36,043 nucleotides of DNA from Blakeslea trispora (GCA_025331445.1 JAIWNE010000197.1:1-36043); one strand, 5' to 3'; counted from the first letter of the stretch, positions 1 through 11,395 are shown. Program-made: numbers and translations. Notes: a model not told the origin generated them from the sequence alone.

Positions 1-483
1 ACTTTCCGTGTACGCGATAACAATTTGTCCTCCTTCACACCGTTCAAAAAAGAGAAGTAAAAGCTTTCCAAGACTTTGTTTATGAAGAAGCCTGATGGAT
101 TTTGCTGCATCTGTTTGAAAGTGCTCTATCCCGAGATCAGCACTATAGAAGTATTAACACTGAAACTCCTTTGCCTTGCTCGGACTGGAAGCTGAACCAC
201 TCAGTAATACTGAGGATGAATCTATGAAGATGGTGTGCAAGGATATGCCACACGTTGACTGCAGATTTTTCTAAATTCTCAATGGCGTATCCAGGTACAG
301 TAAAATTATGGCTGCTTGTATTTTGTTACTAACATTTATGCAATTCAGGTGACCTTGCTCCTAGACAAAAGATCTCAACTACAGTGAAAGATTAGTCTTG
401 TCTCCTATCAAGCTCATGTCCCAGATTACAAGAAAGTCGACATTGTGTCATGGAAGAATTGGTCACTTTTGAAGTCAAGGGCC

Positions 484-2627
484 ATATGTATACAACCCAC
501 AACTACGAATTCGCCGAAATGGCTTACGGTGGTACTTTGATTTGTTTCTTTGTTCGGTGACCCATCTATGATTAGAAAGAAGAAGGTTGAAGACGCTTAC
601 CGTGCTTTGCAGCAAACACACCCTTTGTTGGCACGCTATGACATGCCCAAGATAACTTTTTCTTTGATCAACTACCACATCTCTGAGAACAAGAAGCATG
701 TAGACATTGAAAAAAGATGGTTGAACAATGCTCTCTTTGCAAACGAAGATGTCAATCCCCAGGCTACCGACGTTGAGTTCAAGGATTTGATCATAGGCGA
801 AGACAACGTTGGAAAAATGATCCGGTACTCTCACCTAGCCTTTTGGCCCTCATCTTCCCATACATTTACACCAATTGTACCGGCCATTACTCATTATTCC
901 TCAGAATTTGCCAGAGTTTTCTGCTCAAGAAGGGATTTACGGTTTGCCCGAGAATCAAGGCGGTGTCTCTGTTGCAACTATGAAAGAAGAAAGCCTATCT
1001 TCTTATGCAAAAAGCAGATTGCTTATTCAAGACCGAAGATTTGCAAGAGATCCTTCCTTCTTGTTCTTCATGTTGGATTTGATCGAAAAGAGAAATATTG
1101 CGTCTGCCAATCGATTTGTGGTATCTATCAAAGGAAGAAACAATCTAAGACAAAGGGATGTAATCAACCCCATTACAAGAAAAATGAACAAGAATATAGT
1201 TTCCACCGTTCCGCCTCAAATCCGTTCATCATATGCATACAAGAGAAAGAATTTCTTAGATGTCCAGTGTATCTTTGAAAACTTGGGTGCTCCTCAGCTT
1301 TTCTTAACATTCGCTTGCGATGACAAGAGCGAAGACTTCAAAGGTATCCTTTGAGACAATGTTTAGTTTCCCTGGGAAGATCCTGTCCTTTTTACTCTGC
1401 ACTTTAATAGAAAATGACAAAAATTCTTTACAAACTACAAATGCGAAAAATTTGCTGCACAAATTGGTGGTATCAAGGAATTCAGCTGGGTCATGGAGAT
1501 TCAAGACAGAGGCAGCAGTAACATTCATATGGTGCTATGGACTAACAAGTCAGTTCAAGAGCTCATAGAAATGAATATTGTTCATACTTGGTTACCTGAA
1601 GGCACTACTAATGATGACCCTATGATGCATAGACTGGTTAATCGATTGCAACTTCACAAATGCAATCTCAAGTAAGTTTCATTATGTCAATTTTTTTAAT
1701 CAAAAGGTGCTGATCATCAACTGTCAATTTATAGCTATTGCAAAAAGGGTGACCCAACAAAAAAATGCCGTTTTGATTATCCCAAACCTTACTCTCTAGT
1801 TACTGTCATTGACTCAGAAAGCCGTTGTACATACAAGCGTGATGTTGGTGATGCCTATGTTAACAATTATAACCCTTACCTCTTGGCTGTTTTCCGTACA
1901 TCTATGGATATTCAATACAGTGACGGGCCGCAAGCTGCTAGATACCTTGCAAAGTATTTAACAAAAAACGATTATGAAGCAAAGATTTTGCTAAAAAACA
2001 TACAGCTGCAAAATTAGGGCTACTACAAGAGAACTTCATATGTGTCAGAAAAAGAGCACTATTCGACTCGTATCGTTGGAGCAGTAGAAGCAACTTACGA
2101 CTTGATGGGATGGAGAAAGCACAGTAACTCCAGAAATGTGTTGTTTTTAAGCACCAGCCTTATAGGTCAAGACACAAGACGTTTGCAAACTAATATCAAA
2201 AAACTGATTTTAAAGATGACAAAATTTATTCGCTCACTCCAGTTGGTATGTTGCTTACTTACAAACAACTATACATAGACACATTCTCAAACTTTTTTCT
2301 TTATAGAAATATATGAAAAGCGAGAAGGTGCAGAAAACTTGACCATGCCACAATTCTTCAGCTTCTACAAAAGAGTATACACAGACATCAAATACACCAC
2401 TGTAAGAGATGTTACTCGACCTTTTTATCCTTAACCGTTACCAGAATATGTACAATGCTTCCGCAAACTTGTGTTTAAGCTTATCAAAGACAAACCACTC
2501 TTCTGGAGAACGTTCAATCAAAGCGAGATAAATGGTGAAAGCTTCTATTACCAGCAAATTGTGCTGATACATGCCATATTTAATGCTACTTATTAAGAGA
2601 AAATGAGCCCCTTTGGAACATTTAAAG
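484..2627 (+). pseudogene. Helitron Rep (Helitron_like_N) module, broken
   Basis: This is the replication-initiator half of the RepHel protein, which nicks and joins single-stranded DNA. Readable blocks include the stretch from FGDPSMIRKKK (around 556), a long block at 875-1671, and the continuation after introns 1672-1734 and 2246-2306. The dyad-tyrosine region is intact (ARYLAKYLTK, near 1938-1967), giving two Tyr five... four residues apart as expected for the catalytic pair. The HUH metal site is degenerate: near 1514-1525 the frame reads SNIHM where the family has PHxH, so the first His is Asn. In-frame stops lie at 1352 (TGA), 1364 (TAG), 1415 (TGA) and 2015 (TAG), with a probable fifth at 2594 (TAA). 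A frame break occurs near 830-875. It cannot encode an active Rep as written. Confidence 0.85.
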
Positions 2628-2685
2628 GTTAGTTGCACTTGACTACAATAAGAGTAGTTCAAAGATACTAGTTTTAGTTGAATAG

Positions 2686-4428
2686 ATTATTATGAGCATC
2701 TTCTCAACGAAGACCTGATAGAAGCTCATAGAAGAGTCAACATCACTTCGCTCGATGACATTGCTGATATTGAAAGAGGACTCGATACCTGTCGTGATGA
2801 ACTTTCTATGATGCAATCTATGGCTAATCAAAGTAAAAAAAGTATTTTTTCACAGGTTACTACAGAACTCGAGCTCAACTCAACTGCCATTATTTCTGTA
2901 GCTGCTGGAATAGGAAAGTCGTTTGTACTAAGAATGTTAGAAAGACACTATAGATTGCAAGATTATAAGGTAACTGAGGAAAAAGCAAGTCATATTGCCA
3001 ATTGCAGTTAATTAACATTGTGATGCTTTTGTGTAGGTCTTTAAGCTTGCACCAACAGGTGTCGCTGCTCACAATATTGCTGGCCAGACTGTGCATAGAT
3101 TCTTTGGCTTGACAAATGTATCTGCTGTTCCCAACTTTTTGGTTCTCGATCAATATGTCAAGCTGTATCCAAAGAACCTTTTGTTAATAGATGAATATTC
3201 TATGATAAGCGCCAAACTTTTTAAATCTATAAATGATGCATTGGTCAAGACTACCCAAAGAGTCACTATCATGGGAGGCATCAAAACCGTTTTCTTTGAA
3301 GATGTTGCACAACTATTACCAATCCAGCATAAAGAAGGCAAGATCAGGGAGTCTGAATTATTCAACCCTGTTCCTCGCTTTTCTCTCACTAATCCTGTTC
3401 GCCAACAAGATGAACGATTTGTTGAAATATTAAACAAAGTACGCAACTATCAGTTTGACAAATCCGTTATCTCCTTCATCAATGAGAGAACAGTTTTCAA
3501 GTCCGACCTTCCTCTTTCCTGCTTACGCCTCGATACAACTAGACAACGGGTTGCTTCTGCCAATGAAAAAGACTTTGCTGATTTCCTTGGTGAAGAAATG
3601 CAGTTCAAGGCAAATGATTCTTTTGTGGGAAACGAACGCACTGCTAAATGTTGCATATAAAAGCCTCTTTCAGAGCAATAAATTAAAGTAAGATCAGATT
3701 AGGCTTATTGTGATCAGTCTATTTCTATTTATGGAATTCACAGGCTGTTGCGTTCAAACGGTACAAACACTGGATACAATGTATCCAGGTTACAGGCAAT
3801 GTATACAATGTGCTCAAGTTACTCGGTTATCATACCAGTATTTCCCATAGTATAAATAGAGACAGAAAACATATATCTGAATAAAACATCTTTCTTTTGG
3901 TCTGATTGACTTTTTATTGTTACAAATTAGTGAATATATCACACTAAAATTGCTTTGAAAGAAACAAGACTCGCGGATAACCTCCTTCTAAAGCCGGATA
4001 TGCCTGTCATGGTCATCCATAACTTGCATGTCCCCAGTGGATGGGTAAATGGTACCATTGCCTTGGTTAAATATATAGAGGAGGAAAACATATGCTTAAA
4101 GAAGACACTGCCAAATGAAGATGACGCTATCTACTGGATACAGCGCATAAGTCGCCAAGTGCCTGGTACTAGCTATGCAAGGGCACAGTTTCCTATCGTT
4201 CCTGCTTTCGCCACCACCATCCACAAAGCCCAAAGCGCAACCATCAACTGTGTAGGTATCCACTTGGACAACATGCTTTCCCGAGGCCAACTCTACGTTG
4301 CCATGTCTCGAGTAAGAAAGATAGAAGACTTGTACTTTTTTGGGGCTGAAATGCCACTCAGTATAAAAAGAAAATTTGGTGCTGATGTAGATGCAGTAGA
4401 AATTGTTAGAACTAAAAGACGCTCATAA
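2686..4428 (+). pseudogene. Helitron Pif1-like helicase module, interrupted by a solo LTR
   Basis: This is the C-terminal SF1B (Pif1/RecD-like) helicase half of the Helitron protein, which unwinds DNA during rolling-circle transposition. Visible motifs in order are a Walker A variant AAGIGKSF (near 2899), APTGVAA, Walker B LLLIDEYSMI (near 3178), a motif III variant (EDVAQLLPI), NPVRQ (near 3391), ATTIHKAQSAT (near 4210) and YVAMSRVRK (near 4294). An intron at 2970-3036 joins YRLQDYK to VFKLAPTG in phase. The frame runs to AAA at 3646-3648, is interrupted by the LTR at 3649-3943 plus its 5-bp duplication, and resumes in the same phase at 3949 (300 nt added in total). Apart from that insertion I see no stop in the exons 2686-4428. 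It was therefore open until recently compared with the Rep half. Confidence 0.88.
3649..3943. repeat. Solo LTR (295 bp) inside the Helitron helicase
   Basis: The insert begins TGTTGC and ends ATCACA, the TG...CA ends expected of an LTR. It is flanked by a perfect 5-bp duplication CTAAA (3644-3648 and 3944-3948). It contains a TATA-like box (TATAAATA, near 3851) followed about 30 bp later by AATAAA, in the order of U3 promoter then polyadenylation signal on the + strand. Removing the insert and one duplication restores the helicase frame exactly. No internal retrotransposon sequence is present, so it is a solo LTR left by LTR-LTR recombination. Its family is unknown to me; it does not resemble the 29244-29443 LTR. 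Confidence 0.85.
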
Positions 4429-5569
4429 TCGCTTTTGTAATTCAAAATAAAATATCCTTTGTCTAAATCTCAATCATCGTTCTTTTCAACCGAGCTCAAT
4501 CAAAACTAAAACATCACCGACGAACATCCCCGATCCATGAGCAAATTGATTGGCTGCCATTTGGACTGCCATAATTTTTGAGCTGAGCTGAGCATACAGA
4601 ACAGCACTCTCTTTTTTTTTGAAAAAGTTGATTGCTCTACGAAAAATGATGGTAGAAAATCGAGACTACTACCATTGTTTTTTTTCTTCTACATACTTAG
4701 CATGAAAAAGTACATGTCAGAAGAGAATAATGATGAAGAAACGATGTCCTTCTGAGTTTTAATTGCCTGCTATTTCATAGGGAATTTTTGCAAAAAACAT
4801 ACTTTTTATTATGAGTTGTATAAGTTTAACAAAAAGCAGAAAAAGTAATGAGACAGAAAAAAAATCTCTGTGATTCCTCACACAATAATGTCTTTTTTTC
4901 TTGAAAAATCGATAGTGTGTATATTGAGAAAAGTCAAAACGGAGTGGGGCGATAATATTTGGACATATCTCTAGAATAATATAGTATGACGTAGATTTCC
5001 GGTTGCCGGAACAATTCCAAAGACCTCTTAAAACGTAAAACGAGGTTTGGCTCAACAATTTTTTTTCTTTTTTTTCTTTGCTAGCTGGAAGTTGCCTCAC
5101 AGTGCCATAGCGTTAGCGTTATCGCCCGCGCGTAATGGATGGTGTAGCCTGAGCTTAGTAATGTGGTCTTGAAGCTATTTTGCAAAAGAGACATCGACAA
5201 AGTGAGATCGGGAGATAGCATCAAACACTCCTTTGCACAGCTCAAACGGTTTGCCACAGTCGTTTTTGCCAACGCGTAAGATGTGGATGTCGACAACATC
5301 ATCTCTTGCAGGTGTTGTTCACTTTTTTGGGATCAGTTGAACTTCTACCTTCTCGTGGTTGGTCCTATTAGTCATGATAATTGGACAGTTATTTTAAGAA
5401 CTTAAAGAAGTTCGTATTTTTCTTGCAACTGGTTTTTTTTATAGAATAAACTATTGGTTCTTTTGTATAATTTTTTCTAATGAATAAAATAATCAAATTA
5501 TAGCCATACATTAAAATGAGAGGTGTGTTTGCACATGTAGAGATTGAATAAACTGGAGTTGACTGTCGG
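4429..5569. other. AT-rich stretch without a recognisable gene
   Basis: It follows the Helitron coding end and contains homopolymer-rich sequence. A short, more GC-balanced patch near 5085-5310 is open on the minus strand for 73 codons, but I recognise nothing in it. The Helitron 3' end probably lies in the first part, but no convincing terminus was found. Confidence 0.5.
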
Positions 5570-5893
5570 ATGTATACTTATCGCTATAATATTGTCTCAG
5601 CAGTGTTGGCACATGAATTGAGAGAGGAACATTCAAAAGACGCAGTTAAATTGGTTACTTTCTTCATTGCTTGTAGATCAGGAATGCATTATATCCTCAC
5701 TTTCTTAATTCACAAATCAGCACTGACCATTGTTAAAGAGATGCTTTCCATCCTCGCCTTGTTTGATCTAAGCAAGACCGTTCAATCGGACAACGGCTCT
5801 GAATTCACAAACAATCTTAATTGTTTCATCTTCGAATATGTCAAAGGTGCTATTTTTATAGAAGTATATTGGACAAGAGCCCATGGAGGTTAA
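5570..5893 (+). pseudogene. Integrase core fragment of an LTR retrotransposon
   Basis: A 107-codon open stretch contains a block that fits the retroviral-type integrase core (rve): a segment with ITFLIHKSALT-like spacing to the motif QSDNGSEFTN near 5788-5817. The Asp of SDNG is the second catalytic acidic residue of the DDE triad. The first Asp and the downstream Glu helix are not clearly present and no RT or RNase H surrounds it, so this is a short relic. It differs in sequence from the gypsy integrase at 14589-17711 (which has LQSDNGKEFTN) and so comes from another element. It lies about 140 bp upstream of the F-box gene. Confidence 0.6.
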
Positions 5894-6033
5894 AGGCAAT
5901 CTGCTTTGGAGTAAAAGAGAACGTCTATTCAGTTAGACAATTTGAGCTCACTCCTTGTGCAACCTTTATCCATAATATGTAATGCGCGTATTCCAAAAGT
6001 TATTTGGAAGAAGTTTCACCTTGTTTAGCTCAA

Positions 6034-7563
6034 ATGACAAAAGAACTGCCTACTGAAGTCATATTATGTTTCGCAAGTCTTTTGACCAGTGAGCTAGACA
6101 AATTCTCATTTGCTTTTGCGAACAAAAGACATTGGAGCATCTGTTGTTCTACCACAACGAAGATTCTTGATCTTGAGAATACTATTACTGCTTTGTAGTT
6201 AAGAAAGCATTGTGTTTTTGCCGTACAAAACTTTTATTATGACAAAGTATACATGGAACATGTCTTCTCAAATGCTGCTCATCTACATACTGTAGTAATC
6301 AACAAGCGTAAGCTTTATTCTTTCAGTTTTGCCTTGCTTTTGCTTCAATCTGTTCCCTCGAACAAAATGGTGACCTTTGTTGTTCCTCATGCTTTTTACC
6401 GAAAACTCAGTTTCATGATACAAGAAGACAATTTAACTAACATAAGTCTCAAAATCGATCAGGACGGAGTCATGGTAGATACAACAAAGATTGTTACTCC
6501 GGAGCATGCACGCGTACAAATTGATGAAACAAAACAAGCCCTAAAGCGACAGCATTATCTCAACCATCCAGAGGCCGCGATATTCAAAAACGAACTTTGT
6601 CATCTAATTGCTGCTTCTATCAATCGCTTTTTAAATGCAAAAAGTTATCTTCTTGATGATGACGATTTTAGCAATGATGTGTTAATGAAGAAGACAGACA
6701 TGAATACAAAGGAAGCCAGACAACTGATTGACACCCATTGTCCAAAATTTGTTAGATCAGTTGTCATACTAGCAGGTTACTGGTTTCTTATAACTAGTTT
6801 CTCTAGTTTTATCCACATCAATATAAGCATCGATAACTACGCCAACTCATCCAAAGTCGGTTATCAAGACAAAGCCGTCGGGTTTGTAAGAATAAAGACA
6901 ATGCTTGTCAAAGATTATTTCGAGTTGACATTGAGATTTGGCTTTGTTGAATCACTGGCAACAGGCGGATTTTTTGGATCCATTGATGATTCGTATTTTT
7001 CTCCTTTCTTGGGCTCATCAATCCAAGAACTATCAACACAAATCACAGCAGCTATCGAAACTATATCGACAAGCTCTGTTTACATTCTCAAGGAGCCAGT
7101 AGCGCATGTTTGTAACAATAGATCCCTGAACCAGTTCTATAAATCGCATGCAAGAAACAACTGGGGCTTCTTTAGCCAGAGATTTGAAGATGAAGGCTTC
7201 TCACCTGCAAATCCGTTGCAGTTTGGGAGTGAAAATGTCATGCAGGTCGCAGCATCGCTTGTTTTGCGTTCTCTTGCATTTCAGCAGGTGTACGAGAAAA
7301 GCATGAAGACTACAGTTCCAAAAGTGCTGGCATTAGAGGAGTCTTTGTTGACAGCTGCACAAAGGACAACAAAGAAACTCCTTTTGTTCCTTTACGAGCA
7401 TAAGTCTTCATCTTTTCTGCTTCTAGACAAGAAAGAAACAAAGAGAGATGCAATCGAGATATACAGCAACATCCTTACCAATGCAACAAAGACCAAGAAT
7501 ATGAATATTGCCAAGGATGCAAAAAAGAGATACCAGCGTCGTTCAATTGATTTGTTTAATTAG
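6034..7563 (+). pseudogene. F-box protein gene with one internal TAG
   Basis: The frame starting at ATG 6034 opens with LPTEVILCFASLLTSELDKF and a following KRHW. This matches the F-box pattern (LP-E-I-L near the start, Leu-rich second helix, Lys-x-x-Trp at the end), at about residues 5-35. F-box proteins bind Skp1 in SCF ubiquitin ligases. The frame meets a single TAG at 6196-6198 (codon 55), then continues in the same phase with no other stop to TAG 7561-7563, 510 codons in all and without an intron. After the stop, a segment ending SNAAHLHTVVINKR looks like the leucine-rich-type spacing common behind F-boxes. The C-terminal 400 residues are unrecognised; a hydrophobic patch lies near FVRSVVILAGYWFLI. 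A CAG-to-TAG change would explain the stop. If the stop is real, only a 54-residue F-box peptide or a protein from ATG 6253 could be made. Confidence 0.6.
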
Positions 7564-8800
7564 ATACCCCATATGAACACTTTTTCCAACTTGAATTTTA
7601 TTCACTTGGCTATAATCCAGTAAATCACAATGAAATAAATCCAAGGAATTAACCAGACTAAAGATAATGTTTTATTTACTTCAAAATTGATGTGCTATTT
7701 ATACTTTTCATGAAGATGATATTTCAACTGAGACTGTAAAACTTTTTTAGAGGCTTGTAGATGATTATGATAATAACAACGAATCGGATGAGAGATGAAT
7801 GATGACAGTCTTGTAAAGAAGAATTACTAAAATAGAATGATTGGCCATCTGTACCTTAAACCCAGTAACTGGTAAATAATTGGCAAGATGTCATTCCTGA
7901 CCTTGAATGAAGGTTTATCCGAATTGAATGTCAAATGAAACAAGCTGAAGTCGAATTAGAGAATGGTTGTGGATTCATAAGTGGCTAAATACTTGATCCG
8001 TACTGTATTGATACAACACACTTCACTTTTTTTATTTTTATTTTTTGCAATCTTTTTTCTTAAATCTTTTTAAAAATTTTTTTTAATTTTTTTTTAAAAC
8101 TTTTTTTTTAAATCTTTTAAGATAGATTTTTTGAGGTGCTTTTTTTTTTTGGTATAAAAAATAATTACTTGAATTTCGGACATTTTTCTTAGAAAATTGA
8201 CTTTTATGAACATTTATACGTGACTCTTAGTTTCAAAAAAATATCAAACAGGTAAATCACAAAAGCTAAGATGAAAGATATGAAAGCATGATGATGATAG
8301 TACTAACCAAGATGTTGGCAACAAGTTAGAGAATACCTACAAGACAAAATGAGTGAAAATGTCGTTGTAAAACAAGAATAAAAAAATGGAGACATATAAA
8401 AATATTTGCCAAATTATTTCATAAAAAATGGTAGACGGAGTTGATCATCTCGGTATACAACATTTTTACTAACATCAACCAAGTCAGTTAGACAATAAAG
8501 TAGATACTTATGGTACAGCACAGAACAGCATTTAACAAAAAAAAAAGGATATAAACTCCTCAGTTTAAAAAATAAAAATTTGTAGGAAAAATCAGGCAGA
8601 AAAAAATTACTGCCAAAAATTTCAGAGAAGCGGAACTCTTTAAGCACTAAAGACATGCTCCAAACTATAAATGGGTATAACTTGATGAAAATGCAACCAA
8701 TTTTAATTCTGAAAGAAGTTTTCAATACCTGAATAAAACTTCTACATTTTCAGCTAAAAACATAGCATTTTTTATAAACAAAATCGAAAGTTGTAAATTT
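7564..8800. other. AT-rich gene-free stretch
   Basis: Between the F-box gene and the repeat cluster I see no gene. There is a very T-rich tract at about 8027-8150 and scattered short open frames without composition or motif support. Confidence 0.5.
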
Positions 8801-8807
8801 GGATATA

Positions 8808-8869
8808 TTGGACATCTTGTCCATTGCACTTGTCCATTGTACATTGGACAACCATTAGGTGTAATGGAC
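8808..8869. repeat. Cluster of TGGACA/TGTCCA words
   Basis: Within about 62 bp the hexamer TGGACA or its complement TGTCCA occurs five times (near 8809, 8819, 8831, 8845 and 8864) in mixed orientation. The arrangement gives local inverted repeats. It directly precedes a hairpin and a 39-bp repeat array, so it may be the end of an unrecognised mobile element or a binding-site cluster. Confidence 0.45.
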
Positions 8870-8907
8870 ACTACACATAAAGGGTCGTCGTGCACACGCA
8901 AATTTCA

Positions 8908-8951
8908 GCGGTTAACTTGCCTGCCACGCACGTTTTAGGCAAGTTATCCGC
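8908..8951. repeat. 15-bp-stem hairpin
   Basis: The word at 8908-8922 (GCGGTTAACTTGCCT) pairs with 8937-8951 at 14 of 15 positions around a 14-nt loop. It lies in an unusually GC-balanced patch of this AT-rich region and immediately precedes the 39-bp repeats. Confidence 0.6.
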
Positions 8952-8963
8952 ACGGCGCACGCC

Positions 8964-9075
8964 GTCATGTGTTTTCGCATTGAGACGACAAAGCGAAACA
9001 TTGTCATGTGTCAACGCATTGGAAGACAGGGCGAAGCAACGTCTTGTGTTTTCGCATCAGAATTTGAGTGAACCT
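8964..9075. repeat. Three degenerate 38-39-bp tandem repeats
   Basis: Units start at 8964, 9003 and 9041, each opening with GTC(A/T)TGTGT and then a CGCAT word. The first two continue with a purine-rich stretch containing GACA and GCGAA. The patch is open on the + strand (8890-9111) with a repeated SCV-AL pattern, but the repeat alone explains that. The family is not recognised. Confidence 0.5.
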
Positions 9076-9384
9076 CTTTGTCTTTCGCTTCCATTAAAGA
9101 GACCTGATTGAAATGTTAATTTCTGACATCCCCATTTAATTGGCTTTTTTTAAAAAATATACGTTTATTAATTCGTTTCAATTGGCTTCATACCCGGTAT
9201 CTCTATTAAATGTATGCTATTAATTGGACAAAATGGGCTTCTTTATGATTGGATTATATAGTACAGATATAGAGGATTGTAGGTCTAAAAATAGTGCTTT
9301 TTATTATAAAAATGGTATATATTGGCTGAAATAATGGCTTAAACAGGGGGAAAATATTAGGGGTTCTACAGGAATGCAGGTAGA

Positions 9385-9525
9385 ATGACCAGGCAGAAAT
9401 CCAGCCAAAATGGTAGGCAAAATGATGGGCAAAATACGGCCAAAAAGCAGGTAAAAAGCAGGCAAAATACAACCAAAATACAACCAAAAAGCAGGCAAAA
9501 GACAGGCAAAAGGCAGGCAGAAAAG
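9385..9525. repeat. Degenerate short tandem repeat with GGCAAAA core
   Basis: About a dozen irregular 8-12-bp units share the cores GGCAAAA, GCCAAAA or ACCAAAA spaced by AG/GAC-type linkers. On the minus strand the array yields low-complexity Phe/Pro/Ala peptides, which I treat as shadows. It is probably a minisatellite. Confidence 0.55.
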
Positions 9526-10334
9526 AAAAATCAGTTATTACAAAATGGCAACAATTTCTTGAATTTCAAGCATTTGAAAATCAGAAAAATTCTAGCAAAA
9601 TGACTATTGAAATGGTAAATCAGTTAGTTATAAAGAAAGCAAAAAAAAATCATTTACTTACTTTGAAAGTCTCAAACAGCCATCTGGAAAGTGGAGGGTA
9701 ACCCGTCAAAGCGATAGAAGCTCAACAACAGAAAAAAGACTATAAAAAGTGAATAAGTTAAACCGAAATGAGATAATTTAATCATTTACTTACATACTAA
9801 AGCATCATAGCACCTCAAGTTATAGCCAGATACAATTACGAGTGTCTAAGGTAACTAAATAGAACAGTTAGAGAGGCCTTGAGTCATATTCAATGACTTT
9901 ACTTACTTTTATACCCAGTTTTTCGAGAAAAGACAAAAATACGTGACTAATCCTAAGAAAAAAAGGATGGTAAGTAAACAGCAATGTGTTTGTATGTCAA
10001 GTTGTACCTTAAACTAAGTAACAATCTTCATGAGGCTTTAAAGAAAACATGCCTACATGGAGAATAATATTCAATAAACTGCTGCTTATTTATGGGAAAG
10101 TACTTACAAGTTTTATTTCAAAATGAAGATAAAATAATAGAAATAGAAGACAAAAGAATAGAAAATGACAAAGAAAATCGTTCTAAATAAATTGAAATAT
10201 CATCAAACTCCTATTTTTACACAAAAAACCAATCGAACACAAAAAAAGATCTGTAAAAATACGATTTGTAGAAAATGTATAAAAAGAGATGCAAGATACT
10301 CGATTTGATTTCATCATCTTTTTACTCACGCAAA
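9526..10334. other. AT-rich stretch upstream of the four-exon gene
   Basis: I see no gene. It includes the presumed promoter region of the gene starting at 10335. I looked for terminal inverted repeats that would mark the left end of the neighbouring Tnp2-type element and found none I could defend. Confidence 0.4.
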
Positions 10335-11395
10335 ATGAACCAGATTCTTGTTGTTGTTACTGCTTCTCGCCCTGTCTCTCGCCCTGTTTCTCTCCCTGTC
10401 CCTCGTCCTGCTGCTTCTCGTCCAGTTGCTCATCCCTATGTTGCTGAGAGCCGGTTTGAAGAGGCTTTCGACCTCATGAACAGTCGCGTCGGCAGAATGG
10501 AAGCCATTTTATTCCCTACTCGCCAGCCCACCACCAATGCCAACGATGGGCCCAGATATGGTGATAACCGTGCCTTGCGAGTAAGTTATTCATCTCCTTG
10601 CATACTACCACTTTTACTTACATATTTATATTGTTGCTTAGGATGCTGTCAAAGTTGCCCTCGAAAAGGCAAAGGCTCTCGGTGTCGAATTCGTTTTTGA
10701 CCAGTCGATGAGGCATACTACAAGAAACCAGTTTGCCTTCGATTGCATCTACAAAGGTGCAATCGAAGAAGTAAAGGCTCTCACTGGTCACCCGGATGAT
10801 CAAGAGCTTTCTGCTGGTCTTCTCTTGGCCTTAAAGATGAAGATCAGAAACCAGTTCGATGCCATGGTCAAAAAGCATAAAAAGAAAGACCTCACTCCTC
10901 ACGAGGTTGAGATGAGAAATGCTTCGCTTCGTAAAGCTAGACGTTTGCAGAGAGTTAGTAACAAAATTTACTGTCAAGTTTTAGACAATTACTCATCTCT
11001 TTTTTTTTATAGAAGCGTGCTGTTCGCAACGAACAGTACCTTGTTTCTCAAGGTTTGCTTGGTTTAGGCTTCGGAACCAGCGAAGAATGCGAGGCTGTAC
11101 TTCAGTCAAAGTACATGTCCGAGGAAGAAGAGGGTGATGACCCTGTTGCTGGCGGTTACTTCCGCACAGTTGTTCCTTCTTGACGCTCGGAAGAGGTATG
11201 TTGTATGACTTGGAGTTCTCAAATATGGTATTAATTATATATGTTTAGTTGAACAACTTCTACCGTGCTCTTGACAGAGCAGCCTTGCAAGGCAGGCCAA
11301 GACATGCTCGTGTTTCTCGTCGCGTCGAGGTCGTTGAAATGGAGATGCCTGACAAGTATCGTCAAGTTCTTCCTCGTTGGGCTTATCACTCCTAA
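10335..11395 (+). pseudogene. Four-exon gene of unknown function, one internal TGA
   Basis: Exons are 10335-10580, 10642-10953, 11013-11195 and 11249-11395. All junctions are phase 0, with GTAAGT, GTTAGT and GTATGT donors and T-rich TAG acceptors. The total is 296 codons including the final TAA. The product starts MNQILVVV, has a short SRPVSRPVSLPV Pro/Arg repeat near residues 14-35, then a charged helical region rich in Lys/Arg/Glu and a basic C-terminus ending PRWAYHS. An in-frame TGA at 11181-11183 (PS*RSEE) interrupts exon 3. The clean splice pattern and readable sequence on both sides suggest a Trp codon (TGG) was lost recently. I recognise no domain. It ends about 370 bp from, and converges on, the Tnp2-type transposase, so it may be that element's second (accessory, TnpA-like) gene. 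This link is inferred from position only. Confidence 0.6.

Larger units (their letters stand above)
1..4428 (+). mobile_element. Decayed Helitron, 3' part of a RepHel element
   Basis: Helitrons are rolling-circle DNA transposons encoding one large protein with a HUH-type Rep nuclease followed by a Pif1-family helicase. Both modules are readable here in the right order on the + strand, split by short GT-AG introns (about 1672-1734, 2246-2306, 2628-2685 and 2970-3036). The 5' end lies outside the window. A Cys-containing stretch encoded near 85-135 may belong to the N-terminal zinc-finger region. The coding part ends at 4428. I could not place the 3' terminus, since the short hairpin and CTRR end typical of Helitrons was not convincingly visible just downstream. 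The element is broken by stops, at least one frameshift and a solo LTR. Family confidence is high; exact bounds are not. Confidence 0.88.

Noticed and set aside
1344..1366. A 23-nt intron removing the stops at 1352 and 1364
   Set aside because: It is too short for a spliceosomal intron, and the frame is already continuous across it, so two point mutations explain it better.
5081..5302. 73-codon minus-strand open frame
   Set aside because: Slightly GC-richer than its surroundings but without any recognisable motif, start context or neighbouring exons.
9254..9498. Two minus-strand Phe/Pro/Tyr-rich frames
   Set aside because: They are produced by the GGCAAAA minisatellite read in reverse and show no coding signal.
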